Assembly (NCBI GenBank): GCA_030674185.1
Contig: JAPXFY010000022.1
Coordinates: 869,535 to 933,534 of the forward strand
Source: Monoplex corrugatus
Lineage: Eukaryota; Mollusca; Gastropoda; Littorinimorpha; Ranellidae
Direction: 5' to 3'
DNA: 64,000 nt
Of the stretch, positions 37,723 to 52,700 are shown piece after piece (positions within the stretch are counted from its first letter, which is position 1; every line of letters begins with the position of its first letter). Position numbers and translations under genes: made by a program. Below the pieces are notes generated by a model. That model saw nothing but the letters and a program-made list of their open reading frames with translations, was not told the origin of the DNA and made no database searches.

Positions 37723-40700
37723 AATGATGATGAAGACAAACAAGAGACAGGTGTGCAAGTCTTCCATTCACGGCAAGGTAAGGGGGCAAGTGTTGAAAAG
37801 TCTTCCATTCATGGCAAGGTAAGGGGTCAAGTGTTGAAAAGTCTTCCATTCATGGCAAGGTAAGGGGCAAGTGTTGAAAAGTCTTCTATTCACGGCAAGG
37901 TAAGGGGGCAAGAGTTGAAAAGTCTCCCATTCACGGCAAGGTAAGGGGGCAAGTGTTGAAAAGTCTTCCATTCATGGCAAGGTAAGGGGGCAAGTGTTGA
38001 AAAGTCTTCCATTCATGGCAAGGTAAGGGGGCAAGTGTTGAAAAGTCTTCCATTCATGGCAGAGTAAGGGGCAAGTGTTGAAAAGTCTTCCATTCACGGC
38101 AGAGTAACGGGCAAGTGTTGAAAAGTCTTCCATTCCTGGCAAGGTAAGGGGTCAAGTGTTGAAAAGTCTTCCATTCATGGCAAGGTAAGGGGCAAGTGTT
38201 GAAAAGTCTTCCATTCGTGGCAAGGTAAGGGTGACATATCTATGTATGGCAGACACAATACAATCGATACCATGAAGACACAACTCACAGGGTGACATAT
38301 CTATGTATGACAGACACAATACAATACAATCGATACCATGAAGACACAACTCACAGGGTGACATATCTATGTATGGCAGACACAATACAATACAATCGAT
38401 ACCATGAAGACACAACTCACAGGGTGACATATCTATGTGTGGCAGACACAATACAATCGATACCATGAAGACACAACTCACAGGTTGATATATCTATGTA
38501 TGGCAGACACAATACATTCGATACCATGAAGACACAACTCACAGGGTGACATATCTATGTATGACAGACACAATACAATACAATCGATACCATGAAGACA
38601 CAACTCACAGGGTGACATATCTATGTATGGCAGACACAATACAATACAATCGATACCATGAAGACACAACTCACAGGGTGACATATCTATGTATGGCAGA
38701 CACAATACAATACAATCGATACCATGAAGACACAACTCACAGGGTGACATATCTATGTATGGCAGACACAATACAATACAATCGATACCATGAAGACACA
38801 ACTCACAGGGTGACATATCTATGTATGGCAGACACAATACAATACAATCGATACCATGAAGACACAACTCACAGGGTGACATATCTATGTATGGCAGACA
38901 CAATACAATACAATCGATACCATGAAGACACAACTCACAGGGTGACATATCTATGTGTGGCAGACACAATACATTACAATCGATACCATGAAGACACAAC
39001 TCACAGGGTGACATATCTATGTATGGCAGACACAATACAATACAATCGATACCATGAAGACACAACTCACAGGGTGACATATCTATGTATGGCAGACACA
39101 ATACAATACAATCGATACCATGAAGACACAACTCACAGGGTGACATATCTATGTATGACAGACACAATACAATACAATCGATACCATGAAGACACAACTC
39201 ACAGGGTGACATATCTATGTATGGCAGACACAATACAATACAATCGATACCATGAAGACACAACTCACAGGGTGACATATCTATGTATGGCAGACACAAT
39301 ACAATACAATCGATACCATGAAGACACAACTCACAGGGTGACATATCTATGTATGACAGACACAATACAATCGATACCATGAAGACACACAGCACATAAC
39401 ATACCTGCCATATTAGGTATACTGTGCCATATTAGGTATCTGTGTCAGACACACAGTACAGTAATGTACCTGCCATACTAGGTATACTGTGCCATATTAG
39501 GTATCTGTGTCAGACACACAGTACAGTAATGTACCTGCCATACTAGGTATACTGTGCCATATTAGGTATCTGTGTCAGACACACAGTACATAACATACCT
39601 GCCATACTAGGTATACTGTGCCATATTAGGTATCTGTGTCAAACACACAGTACAGTAACATACCTGCCATACCAGGAACACTGTGCCATATTAGGTATCT
39701 GTGTCAGATACACAGTAATGTACCTGCCATACTAGGTATACTGTGCCATATTAGGTATCTGTCAAACACACAGTACAGTAATGTACCTGCCATACTAGTT
39801 ATACTGTGCCATATTAGGTATCTGTGTCAGACACACAGTAATGTACCTGCCATACTAGGTATACTGTGCATATTAGGTATCTGTGTCAGACACACAGTAA
39901 TGTACCTGCCATACTAGGTATACTGTGCCATATTAGGTATCTGTGCCAAACACACAGTACAGTAATGTACCTGCCATACTAGGTATACTGTGCCATATTA
40001 GGTATCTGTGTCAGACACACAGTACAGTAACGTACCTGCCATACTAGGTATACTGTGCCATATTAGGTATCTGTGTCAGACACACAGTACAGTAACGTAC
40101 CTGCCATACTAGGTATACTGTGCCATATTAGGTATCTGTGTCAGACACACAGTAATGTACCTGCCATACTAGGTATACTGTGCCATATTAGTTATCTGTG
40201 CCAAACACACAGTACAGTAATGTACCTGCCATACTAGGTACACTGTGCCATATTAGGTATCTGTGTCAAACACACAGTAATGTACCTGCCATACTAGGTG
40301 TACTGTGCCATATTAGGTATCTGTGTCAGACACACAGTAATGTACCTGCCATACTAGGTATACTGTGCCATATTAGGTATCTGTCAGACATACAGTACAG
40401 TAACGTACCTGCCATACTAGGTATACTGTGCAATATTAGGTATCTGTCAGACATACAGTACAGTAATGTACCTGCCATACTAGGTATACTGTGCCATATT
40501 AGATATCTGTGTCAAACACACAGTACATTAACGTACCTGCCATACTAGGTATACTGTGCCATATTAGGTATCTGTGTCAGACACACAGTAATGTACCTGC
40601 CATACTAGGTATACTGTGCCATATTAGGTATCTGTCAGACATACAGTACAGTAATGTACCTGCCATACTAGGTATACTGTGCAATATTAGGTATCTGTCA

Positions 40701-43700
40701 GACATACAGTACAGTAATGTACCTGCCATACTAGGTATACTGTGCCATATTAGATATCTGTGTCAAACACACAGTACAGTAACGTACCTGCCATACTAGG
40801 TATACTGTGCCATATTAGGTATCTGTGTCAGACACACAGTACAGTAACGTACCTGCCATACTAGGTATACTGTGCCATATTAGGTATCTGTGTCAGACAC
40901 ACAGTACATAACGTACCTGCCATACCAGGTATACTGTGCCATATTAGGTATCTGTGTCAGACACAGTAATGTACCTGCCATACTAGGTATACTGTGCCAT
41001 ATTAGGTATCTGTGTCAAACACACAGTAACGTACCTGCCATACTAGGTATACTGTGCCATATTAGGTATCTGTGTCAAACACAGTAACGTACCTGCCATA
41101 CTAGGTATACTGTGCCATATTAGGTATCTGTGTCAAACACACAGTAACGTACCTGCCATACTAGGTATACTGTGCCATATTAGGTATCTGTGTCAAACAC
41201 ACAGTACAGTAATGTACCTGCCATACTAGGTATACTGTGCCATATTAGGTATCTGTGTCAGACACACAGTACAGTAATGTACCTGCCATACTAGGTATAC
41301 TGTGCCATATTAGGTATCTGTGTCAGACACACAGTACAGTAACGTACCTGCCATACTAGGTATACTGTGCCATATTAGGTATCTGTCAGACACACAGTAC
41401 AGTAATGTACCTGCCATACTAGGTATACTGTGCCATATTAGGTATCTGTGTAAAACACATAGTACAGTAATGTACCTGCCATACTAGGTATACTGTGCCA
41501 TATTAGGTATCTGTGCCAGACACACAGTACATAACATACCTGCCATACTAGGTATACTGTGCCATATTAGGTATCTGTGTCAGACACACAGTACATAACG
41601 TACCTGCCATACCAGGTATACTGTGCCATATTAGGCATCTGTGTCAGACACACAGTAATGTACCTGCCATACTAGGTATATTGTGCCATATTAGGTATCT
41701 GTGTCAAACACACAGTACATAACATACCTGCCATACTAGGTATACTGTGCCATATTAGGTATCTGTGTCAGACACACAGTAATGTACCTGCCATACCAGG
41801 TATACTGTGCCATATTAGGTATCTGTGTCAGACACACAGTAATGTACCTGCCATACTAGGTATACTGTGCCATATTAGGTATCTGTGTCAAACACACAGT
41901 AACGTACCTGCCATACTAGGTATACTGTGCCATATTAGGTATCTGTGTCTAACACACAGTAATGTACCTGCCATACTAGGTATACTGTGCCATATTAGAT
42001 ATCTGTGTCTAACACACAGTACAGTAATGTACCTGCCATACTAGGTATACTGTGCCATATTAGGTATCTGTCAGACACACAGTACAGTAATGTACCTGCC
42101 ATACTAGGTAGACTGTGCCATATTAGGTATCTGTGTCAAACACACAGTAACGTACCTGCCATACTAGGTATACTGTGCCATATTAGGTATCTGTGTCAAA
42201 CACAGTAACGTACCTGCCATACTAGGTATACTGTGCCATATTAGGTATCTGTGTCAAACACACAGTAACGTACCTGCCATACTAGGTATACTGTGCCATA
42301 TTAGGTATCTGTGTCTAACACACAGTACAGTAATGTACCTGCCATACTAGGTATACTGTGCCATATTAGGTATCTGTGTCAGACACACAGTACAGTAACG
42401 TACCTGCCATACTAGGTATACTGTGCCATATTAGGTATCTGTGTCAGACACACAGTAATGTACCTGCCATACTAGGTATACTGTGCCATATTAGGTATCT
42501 GTGTCAGACACACAGTAATGTACCTGCCATACTAGGTATACTGTGCCATATTAGGTATCTGTCAGACACACAGTACAGTAATGTACCTGCCATACTAGTT
42601 ATACTGTGCCATATTAGGTATCTGTGTCAGACACACAGTAATGTACCTGCCATACTAGGTATACTGTGCCATATTAGGTATCTGTCAGACACACAGTACA
42701 GTAATGTACCTGCCATACTAGGTATACTGTGCCATATTAGGTATCTGTCAGACACACAGTACAGTAATGTACCTGCCATACTAGGTATACTGTGCCATAT
42801 TAGGTATCTGTGTCAGACACACAGTACAGTAAATAACGTACCTGCCATATATGGAATCTCCAGCAACATGGCGGACACCAGGTAGACACACTCCAGCAGC
42901 TCCAGGTTGATGTGCATGTGATAAGGCAACAGTCGTCGCTTCTCAATCTTCTCCTGTTCTGGGGTCCTCTCATGCTGACGCTGGGGAACCAGACCCTGGA
43001 CACAGCACGCATCACACATCATTACATAACAGACATTCACACACATAATGGACGCTGTCAGGTACAGTGACACACTGAATACACAACACGTGACACAACA
43101 TTAAATGAACAGACACATTCAGGGCGCTGTCACACACACACCGTGAGCAAGCACACATGACATATCATCACCACTCTCTGAAAGAACCCCCCCCCCCCCC
43201 CCCCTCACCTATCAGTCAGAAAAACATACACATGATCATAAACACTCATCATCATCACTCTCAGAGATATACACATGATCATAAACACTCATCATCATCA
43301 CTCTGACAAACTTACACATAATCATGAACACTCATCATCATCACTCTGACAAACTTACACATAATCATGAACACTCATCATAATCACTATCACTCAACTC
43401 TCTTATCACTCATACATAAGCATGAACACTCATTATCAGAATATCACTCTCTCACACACACAAGCATGAACACACATACACAGCGTCACTCTCACATACA
43501 TTAACCCTTTTGCATTTGCACTGCTAGATGTAAAGCTAGCTCCTAGTATTTGCATTCGAATGTACCACAGTGTCAGTACAAAGTCTTTCAGAAGTGAATG
43601 GAAAGTTCCTTGCATCCCAGAATGCTCTTACTATTTTTTTAGAACATTCAATGCGAGACTGACCAAGATTCTAACCACATGAGCGATAAGACAGCAAGGC

Positions 43701-46700
43701 CAGTAGTGATGGTAATTCCCACACGTGCCGGAAAAGGTCAGGCATTCTCAACCGCTATGAACGGATCGGCACATTCTTCTGCTGGCGGTTACCAGCTTTG
43801 TGAACAGCTAAGGGTTAAGTATGAACACACATTATTATCATCTCACACACACGCACAAACATGAACACATACATACAGTGTCACTCTCACATACATAAGC
43901 ATGAACACACATTATCACTTAAACATACACACACAAGCATGAACACATACATACAGTGTCACTCTCACATACATAAGCATGAACACACATTATCCAGGCT
44001 GGGGAACAGGTGATCCCAAAAATCTCTGAAAAATAGGCCAGGGTCCAGGAGCCGCCTAGGCCCCGGTGGGGTCCAGGGGCAATGCCCTTGGTGGGGGGCC
44101 CAGGGGGTCGAAGCCCCCCGGCCGAAATTGAATTCGAGCATTTTTGAAGACCCTTTCGTGGCCTCTCGTGATAGGCAAATTACCATGTGGCATGCAAAGA
44201 AACCAAACTAAAAACATCTTATTTACTATGCAGCATGCAAAGAAATCATACCCAAAAAAAAAAACAAAAAAAAACCCAACTTATTTTTCTACATTTTCTT
44301 GATGTACAGTGCCTTGCTTCAAAAGTTCAATGATTCAATCTTCACGAACAAAGTCCCCATAATGTTCTACTAAATGATGCATCACCCACAGATTTATTCA
44401 AATACTGGCATCAGTCTACTGAGTCTACATGTAGTATTGTATATAGTCAACACTCACTCCACTTTCTTGTATGTGTACTGCAGCCTTGGTCAACTGTTCA
44501 GTCTTCACAAACTGAGCCCCCTCTACTAATGATGCATCACCCTCAAACTTATTCAAAGTCAAATGAAAGGAAACAGTTTATAGGCCTACTTATCATAGTC
44601 AACACGATCTCTTCACACAGCATGGTAAGACAACAGGGCACAAAGGTTTATAAGTACACTATTTAAAAAAACTGACAAGAGAAGCCTGTTTTGTCTTGGT
44701 AGGGGGGGGGGGGGGGGGGGTGGCAGCCACAGATCCACTTGCACATCTTGGCCTTTCTTGTGGTCCTTTGCTGATTGTTTCCATACTGACTGATGGCCTC
44801 TCCAGCCTTGTTCACTTTGCGAATGCAAGTTGTAACTCGCTGATCGTAACCTGCCACTTTTGCTGACTTTTCAGTCCAGTCCCATCTCCATTTGCTGCTA
44901 ATTGATCCTTCGTCAAATGTCTCGCCACGATTTACGATGCGTGATACGCATGACATTTTGCTGATCGTAGACTCTAATGAAGCGTTAGACTCTTGTGAAA
45001 CATGCAGAAAATTGCTGCGAAAATTGTGTTCACAAATTGATGCGCCCGCCTCGGCAACAGTTTCATAAAACACGCGGAAATACCCTCACAACCGCGGGCG
45101 GCACTGCCTTGAAAAATGGTCTGATGAAAATCTGGACTGGAAATACTGGATACGGAACGGTAATGAACTCGGGAGTGATCAAGTCCTTCACGATTTTTTT
45201 TTCCTCGGCGGTTTTTTTTTTCCTCGGACCCGTTTTCTTTTTCTCGGAAGTCGCTTTGAAAAATCTCGGAAATCCTCGGATCCGAGGAGAGTTCCCCAGC
45301 CTGATTATCACTCTCACACACACACACACAAGCATGAACACATACATACAGTGTCACTCTCACATACATAAGCATGAACACACATTATTGTCACTCTCAC
45401 ACACACGCACAAGCATTAACCCTCTGACTCCCACACCCTATCCACCAACTTGCAAAAACTTAACCCTTTGACTCCATCACCCTATCCACCAGCTTGCTGC
45501 AGGAAGCCATGACTAGGGTGATAGAATCAAAGGGTTAATACCAACCTGAGCCAACAGCTCCTTGGCGCGATTACTGCTCTGAATGTCCACCAGAGCATTG
45601 TGGGCGTCACGCACATGACCCTGACGGAAGGCACACAAACCCAACTGTACCAGGGTACGATTGTACAGGATCTGTAAAATCAACACAACCATCTGTCAGG
45701 ATTGTCTCACACCTACAGGATTTGTAAAACACAAAACTGTCAGGATTGTCTTACACCTACAGGATCTGTAAAACACAACACAACCAACTGTCAGGATTGT
45801 CTTACACCTACAGGATCTGTAAAATACAAAACTGTCAGGATTGTCTTATACCTACAGGATCTGTAAAACACAACAACCATCTGTCAGGATTGTCTTACAC
45901 CTACAGGATCTGTAAAACACAAAACTGTCAGGATTGTCTTACACCTACAGGATCTGTAAAACACAACACAACCAACTGTCAGGATTGTCTTACACCTACA
46001 GGATCTGTAAAATACAAAACTGTCAGGATTGTCTTATACCTACAGGATCTGTAAAACACAACAACCACCTGTCAGGATTGTCTTACACCTACAGGATCTG
46101 TAAAACACAAAACTGTCAGGATTGTCTTACACCTACAGGATCTGTAAAACACAACACAACCAACTGTCAGGATTGTCTTATACCTACAGGATCTGTAAAA
46201 CACAACAACCACCTGTCAGGATTGTCTCACACCTACAGGATCTGTAAAACACAAAACTGTCACGATTGTCTTACACCTACAGGATCTGTAAAACACAACA
46301 ACCAACTGTCAGGATTGTCTTACACCTACAGGATCTGTAAAATACAAAACTGTCAGGATTGTCTTATACCTACAGGATCTGTAAAACACAACAACCACCT
46401 GTCAGGATTGTCTTACACCTACAGGATCTGTAAAACACAACCACCTGTCAGGATTGTCTTACACCTACAGGATCTGTAAAACACAACAACCACCTGTCAG
46501 AATTGTCTTACACCTACAGGATCTGTAAAACACAAAACCAACTGTCAGGATTGTCTCACACCTACAGGATCTGTAAAACACAACAACCACCTGTCAGGAT
46601 TGTCTTACACCTACAGGATCTGTAAAAACACAAAACTGTCACGAGTGTCTTACACCTACAGGATCTGTAAAACACAACACAACCAACTGTCAGGATTGTC

Positions 46701-49700
46701 TTATACCTACAGGATCTGTAAAACACAACAACCACCTGTCAGGATTGTCTCACACCTACAGGATCTGTAAAACACAAAACTGTCACGATTGTCTTACACC
46801 TACAGGATCTGTAAAACACAACAACCAACTGTCAGGATTGTCTTACACCTACAGGATCTGTAAAATACAAAACTGTCAGGATTGTCTTATACCTACAGGA
46901 TCTGTAAAACACAACAACCACCTGTCAGGATTGTCTTACACCTACAGGATCTGTAAAACACAACCACCTGTCAGGATTGTCTTACACCTACAGGATCTGT
47001 AAAACACAACAACACACCTGTCAGGATTGTCTTACACCTACAGGATCTGTAAAACACAACAACCACCTGTCAGGTTTGTCTTACACCTACAGGATCTGTA
47101 AAACCAACTGTCAGGATTGTCTCACACCTACAGGATCTGTAAAACACAACAACCACCTGTCAGGATTGTCTTACACCTACAGGATCTGTAAAACACAAAA
47201 CCAAGTCTGTCAGGATTGTCTTACACCTACAGGATCTGTAAAACACAAAACCAACTGTCAGGATTGTCTTATACCTACAGGATCTGTAAAACACAACACA
47301 ACCAACTGTCAGGATTGTCTCACACCTACAGGATCTGTAAAACACAAAACTGTCAGGATTGTCTTACACCTACAGGATCTGTAAAACACAAAACCAAGTC
47401 TGTCAGGATTGTCTTACACCTACAGGATCTGTAAAACACAAAACCAACTGTCAGGATTGTCTTATACCTACAGGATCTGTAAAACACAACACAACCAACT
47501 GTCAGGATTGTCTCACACCTACAGGATCTGTAAAACACAAAACTGTCAGGATTGTCTTACACCTACAGGGTCTGTAAAACACAAAACCAACTGTCAGGAT
47601 TGTCTTACACCTACAGGATCTGTAAAACACAAAACTGTCAGGATTGTCTCACACCTACAGGATCTGTAAAACACAAAACTGTCAGGATTGTCTTACACCT
47701 ACAGGATCTGTAAAACACAAAACCAACTGTCAGGATTGTCTTACACCTACAGGATCTGTAAAACACAAAACTGTCAGGATTGTCTTACACCTACAGGATC
47801 TGTAAAACACAAAACTGTCAGGATTGTCTTACACCTACAGGATCTGTAAAACACAAAACCAACTGTCAGGATTGTCTTACACCTACAGGATCTGTAAAAC
47901 ACAAAACTGTCAGGATTGTCTTACACCTACAGGATCCGTAAAACACAAAACTGTCAGGATTGTCTTACACCTACAGGATCTGTAAAACACAAAACTGTCA
48001 GGATTGTCTTACACCTACAGGATCTGTAAAACACAAAACCAACAGTCAGGATTGTCTTACACCTACAGGATCTGTAAAACACAAAACCAACTGTCAGGAT
48101 TGTCTTACACCTACAGGATCTGTAAAACACAAAACCAACTGTCAGGATTGTCTTACACCTACAGGATCTGTAAAACACAAAACCAACTGTCAGGATTGTC
48201 TTACACTACCTGATCATGGTGTATGTGTCTCTCTTTGTCTTACACTACCTGATCATGGTGTATGTGTCTCTCTAAGTCAATTTTTGATGTCAGTTAATTT
48301 TTGATGTCACATTCTGTCAGTTAACCTTTTCAAGTCTAAAACCACAGTTAATTTACCTGGAGATCCCAGTCTACCTAGATGTGGATGGTTTGTGCCTATA
48401 CACAGACCCCAGCCAATTTACCTAGGGACCCCAGTCTATCTAGATGTGGATGATTTGTACCTGAAGGAGCGACCACAACCAACTTACCTGGGTGGGAACG
48501 TCAGAGTGCTGGATGTTGTCCTGTAAGTGCGACATCAGCATGAGGTCACGGGCCTTGAACCAGCGGTCATGCAATGCATGATGGTAGATCTGGCACAGGA
48601 TGGCACGGGTACGTAAACGATCCGTGGAATCCTTGGCGTAGATGAACTTGCACAGTTTGTCCATCAGCTGCTCTGAGGTCACCTTCTGGCAGACAGACCA
48701 CATCTACTACATACACATTATTCTTTTGTAAACATCACATCATACCACATCTAACATACACATTCTTTTGTAAACATCACATTATACCACATCTAACACA
48801 TACACATTATTCTTTTGTAAACATCACATCATACACATCTAACACATACACATTATTCTTTTGTAAACATCACATTATACCACATCTAACACATACACAT
48901 TATTCTTTTGTAAACATCACATCATACCACATCTAACACATACACATTATTCTTTTGTAAACATCACATCATACCACATCTAACACATACACATTATTCT
49001 TTTGTAAACATCACATAATACCACATCTAACACATACACATTATTCTTTTGTAAACATCACATCATACCACATCTAACACATACACATTATTCTTTTGTA
49101 AACATCACATTATACCACATCTAACACATACACATTATTCTTTTGTAAACATCACATCATACCACATCTAACACATACATTATTCTTTTGTAAACATCAC
49201 ATCATACCACATCTAACACATAACCATTATTCTTTTGTAAACATCACATCATACCACATCTAACACATACACATTATTCTTTTGTAAACATCACATCATA
49301 CCACATCTAACACATACACATTATTCTTTTGTAAACATCACATTATACCACATCTAACACATACACATTATTCTTTTGTAAACATCACATCATACCACAT
49401 CTAACACATACACATTATTCTTTTGTAAACATCACATCATACCACATCTAACACATACACATTATTCTTTTGTAAACATCACATCATACCACATCTAACA
49501 CATTTCTTTTGAAAATATCACATCATACCACATCTAACATACACATTATTCTTTTGAAACATCACATCATACCACATCTAACACATACACATTATTCTTT
49601 TGTAAACATCACATCATACCACATCTAACACATACACATTATTCTTTTGTAAACATCACATCATACCACATCTAACACATACACATTATTCTTTTGTAAA

Positions 49701-52700
49701 CATCACATTATACCACATCTAACACATACACATTATTCTTTTGTAAACATCACATCATACCACATCTAACACATAACATTATTCTTTTGTAAACATCACA
49801 TCATACCACATCTAACACATACACATTTAATTCCTTTTTGTAAACATCACATCATACCACATCTAACACATACACATTATTCTTTTGTAAACATCACATT
49901 ATACCACATCTAACACATACACATTATTCTTTTGTAAACATCACATTATACCACATCTAACACATACACATTATTCTTTTGTAAACATCACATTATACCA
50001 CACCTAACACACACATTATTCTTTTGAAAACATCACATTATACCACACCTAACACATACACATTATTCTTTTGTAAACATCACATTATACCACATCTAAC
50101 ACATTATTCTTTTGTAAACATCACATTATACCACATCTAACACATACACATTATTCTTTTGTAAACATCACATTATACCACACCTAACACACACATTATT
50201 CTTTTGAAAACATCACATTATACCACACCTAACACATACACATTATTCTTTTGTAAACATCACATTATACCACATCTAACACATACACATTATTCTTTTG
50301 AAAACATCACCTGGTAATGAGTTATTTGGTTAGACATGTCACATTATTGTGACCTGGTGTGGATCATTAAGGACACTGACTGTAACTGTGCGTTGTGACC
50401 AGTTGTGACGACACATCGGTGTGGATCACAAAAATCATTAAAACGTGACCTTGAACCTCTCGTAATAATACGCTTTCCTCTTTCCTATTACTACTGCAGT
50501 GATATAAAACAAAAACTAAAGTCTACACATATCTATAAGTTCTATGGCAGCTTTCCTACAATATACATGTACACTTCACTTACCGATCTGTCTGTGCTTG
50601 TTTCAAAGGCTGTCTGATCAAACTGCAAAAACAAATCAGCGCCATTAGTTGCAATGTATACACTTTTTGTCCACTACCTATCAACAGAACAATTCAGAAC
50701 ACTAGAAGTCATATATTCACCAGTCTGTGTCACTTTCTGACAGATACTAACATCACCACAAAGTACTATAACTTTGTAACAAAGTTACAAAGTCGTCATC
50801 ATCATCATTAATATTATTAACATTTAAAGTTCAGCTGACTGCGTGGAGCCACGTCAGGGCTATATCCATCTCTAAACACGCACAACACTTCGATGATTTT
50901 TAAAAAAACAAAAGACACCTGGAAAATAAAATAACAGTATACCTCTCAATACAATCATGCACATAATCTACAGAAATGCCCCTAGCGTTGACCATTCCAT
51001 CCACTTTTATCACTACGGCATTTAAAAGAACTGATTCAAATGCATAAACAAATCTAAGTACATTCAAACATATATAAAAACTGGCCAAAATTCACTACTC
51101 TTGCTTTGGCACATCACAATTACTTAAACCAAACACATAATCATCATAAAGCAGTATAATTGTCTCCTGTCAACCAAACACATAATCACCATAAAGCAGT
51201 ATAATTGTCTCCCTGTCAACCAAACACATAATCACCATAAAGCAGTATAATTGTCTCCTTGTCAACCAAACACATAATCACCATAAAGCAGTATAATTGT
51301 CTCCTTGTCAACCAAACACATAATCACCATAAAGCAGTATAATTGTCTCCTTGTCAACCAAACACATAATCACCATAAAGCAGTATAACTGTCTCCTTGT
51401 CAACCAAACACATAATCACCATAAAGCAGTATAATTGTCTCCTTGTCAACCAAACACATAATCACCATAAAGCAGTATAATTGTCTCCTTGTCAACCAAA
51501 CACATAATCACCATAAAGCAGTATAACTGTCTCCTTGTCAACCAAACACATAATCACCATAAAGCAGTATAACTGTCTCCTTGTCAAACACATAATCACC
51601 ATAAAGCAGTATAACTGTCTCCTTGTCAACCAAACACATAATCACCATAAAGCAGTATAACTGTCTCCTTATCAAACACATAATCACCATAAAGCAGTAT
51701 AATTGTCTCCTTGTCAAACACATAATCATCATAAAGCAGTATAACTGTCTCCTTGTCAAACACATAATCATCATAAAGCAGTATAACTGTCTCCTTGTCA
51801 ACCAAACACACAATCACCATAAAGCAGTATAACTGTCTCCTTGTCAACCAAACACATAATCATCATAAAGCAGTATAACTGTCTCCTTGTCAACCAAACA
51901 CACAATCACCATAAAGCAGTATAATTGTCTCCTTGTCAACCAAACACATAATCACCATAAAGCAGTATAACTGTCTCCCTGTCAACCAAACACATAATCA
52001 CCATAAAGCAGTATAACTGTCTCCTTGTCAAACACATAATCACCATAAAGCAGTATAATTGTCTCCCTGTCAACCAAACACATAATCACCATAAAGCAGT
52101 ATAATTGTCTCCTTGTCAAACACACAATCACCATAAAGCAGTATAATTGTCTCCCTGTCAACCAAACACATAATCACCATAAAGCAGTATAATAGTCTCC
52201 TTGTCAAACACATAATCACCATAAAGCAGTATAATTGTCTCCTTGTCAAACACATAATCACCATAAAGCAGTATAACTGTCTCCCTGTCAAATACATAAT
52301 CACCATAAAGCAGTATAACTGTCTCCTTGTCAAACACATAATCACCATAAAGCAGTATAACTGTCTCCTTGTCAAACACATAATCACCATAAAGCAGTAT
52401 AACTGTCTCCTTGTCAACCAAACACACAATCACCATAAAGCAGTATAATTGTCTCCTTGTCAACCAAACACATAATCACCATAAAGCAGTATAATTGTCT
52501 CCCTGTCAACCAAACACATAATCACCATAAAGCAGTATAATTGTCTCCTTGTCAAACACATAATCATCATAAAGCAGTATAATTGTCTCCTTGTCAAACA
52601 CATAATCACCATAAAGCAGTATAACTGTCTCCTTGTCAACCAAACACATAATCACCATAAAGCAGTATAATTGTCTCCTTGTCAAACACATAATCACCAT

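Noticed and set aside
38478..39395. A 305-codon - strand frame repeating a 22-residue word with [20 protein letters not shown]
   Set aside because: A 66 bp (3n) intronic array; the opposite strand is equally open (278 codons).
48700..50310. Regular repeats that superficially resemble a CRISPR array
   Set aside because: There are no unique spacers between repeats: the whole unit is repeated head to tail, and the locus is a eukaryotic intron.
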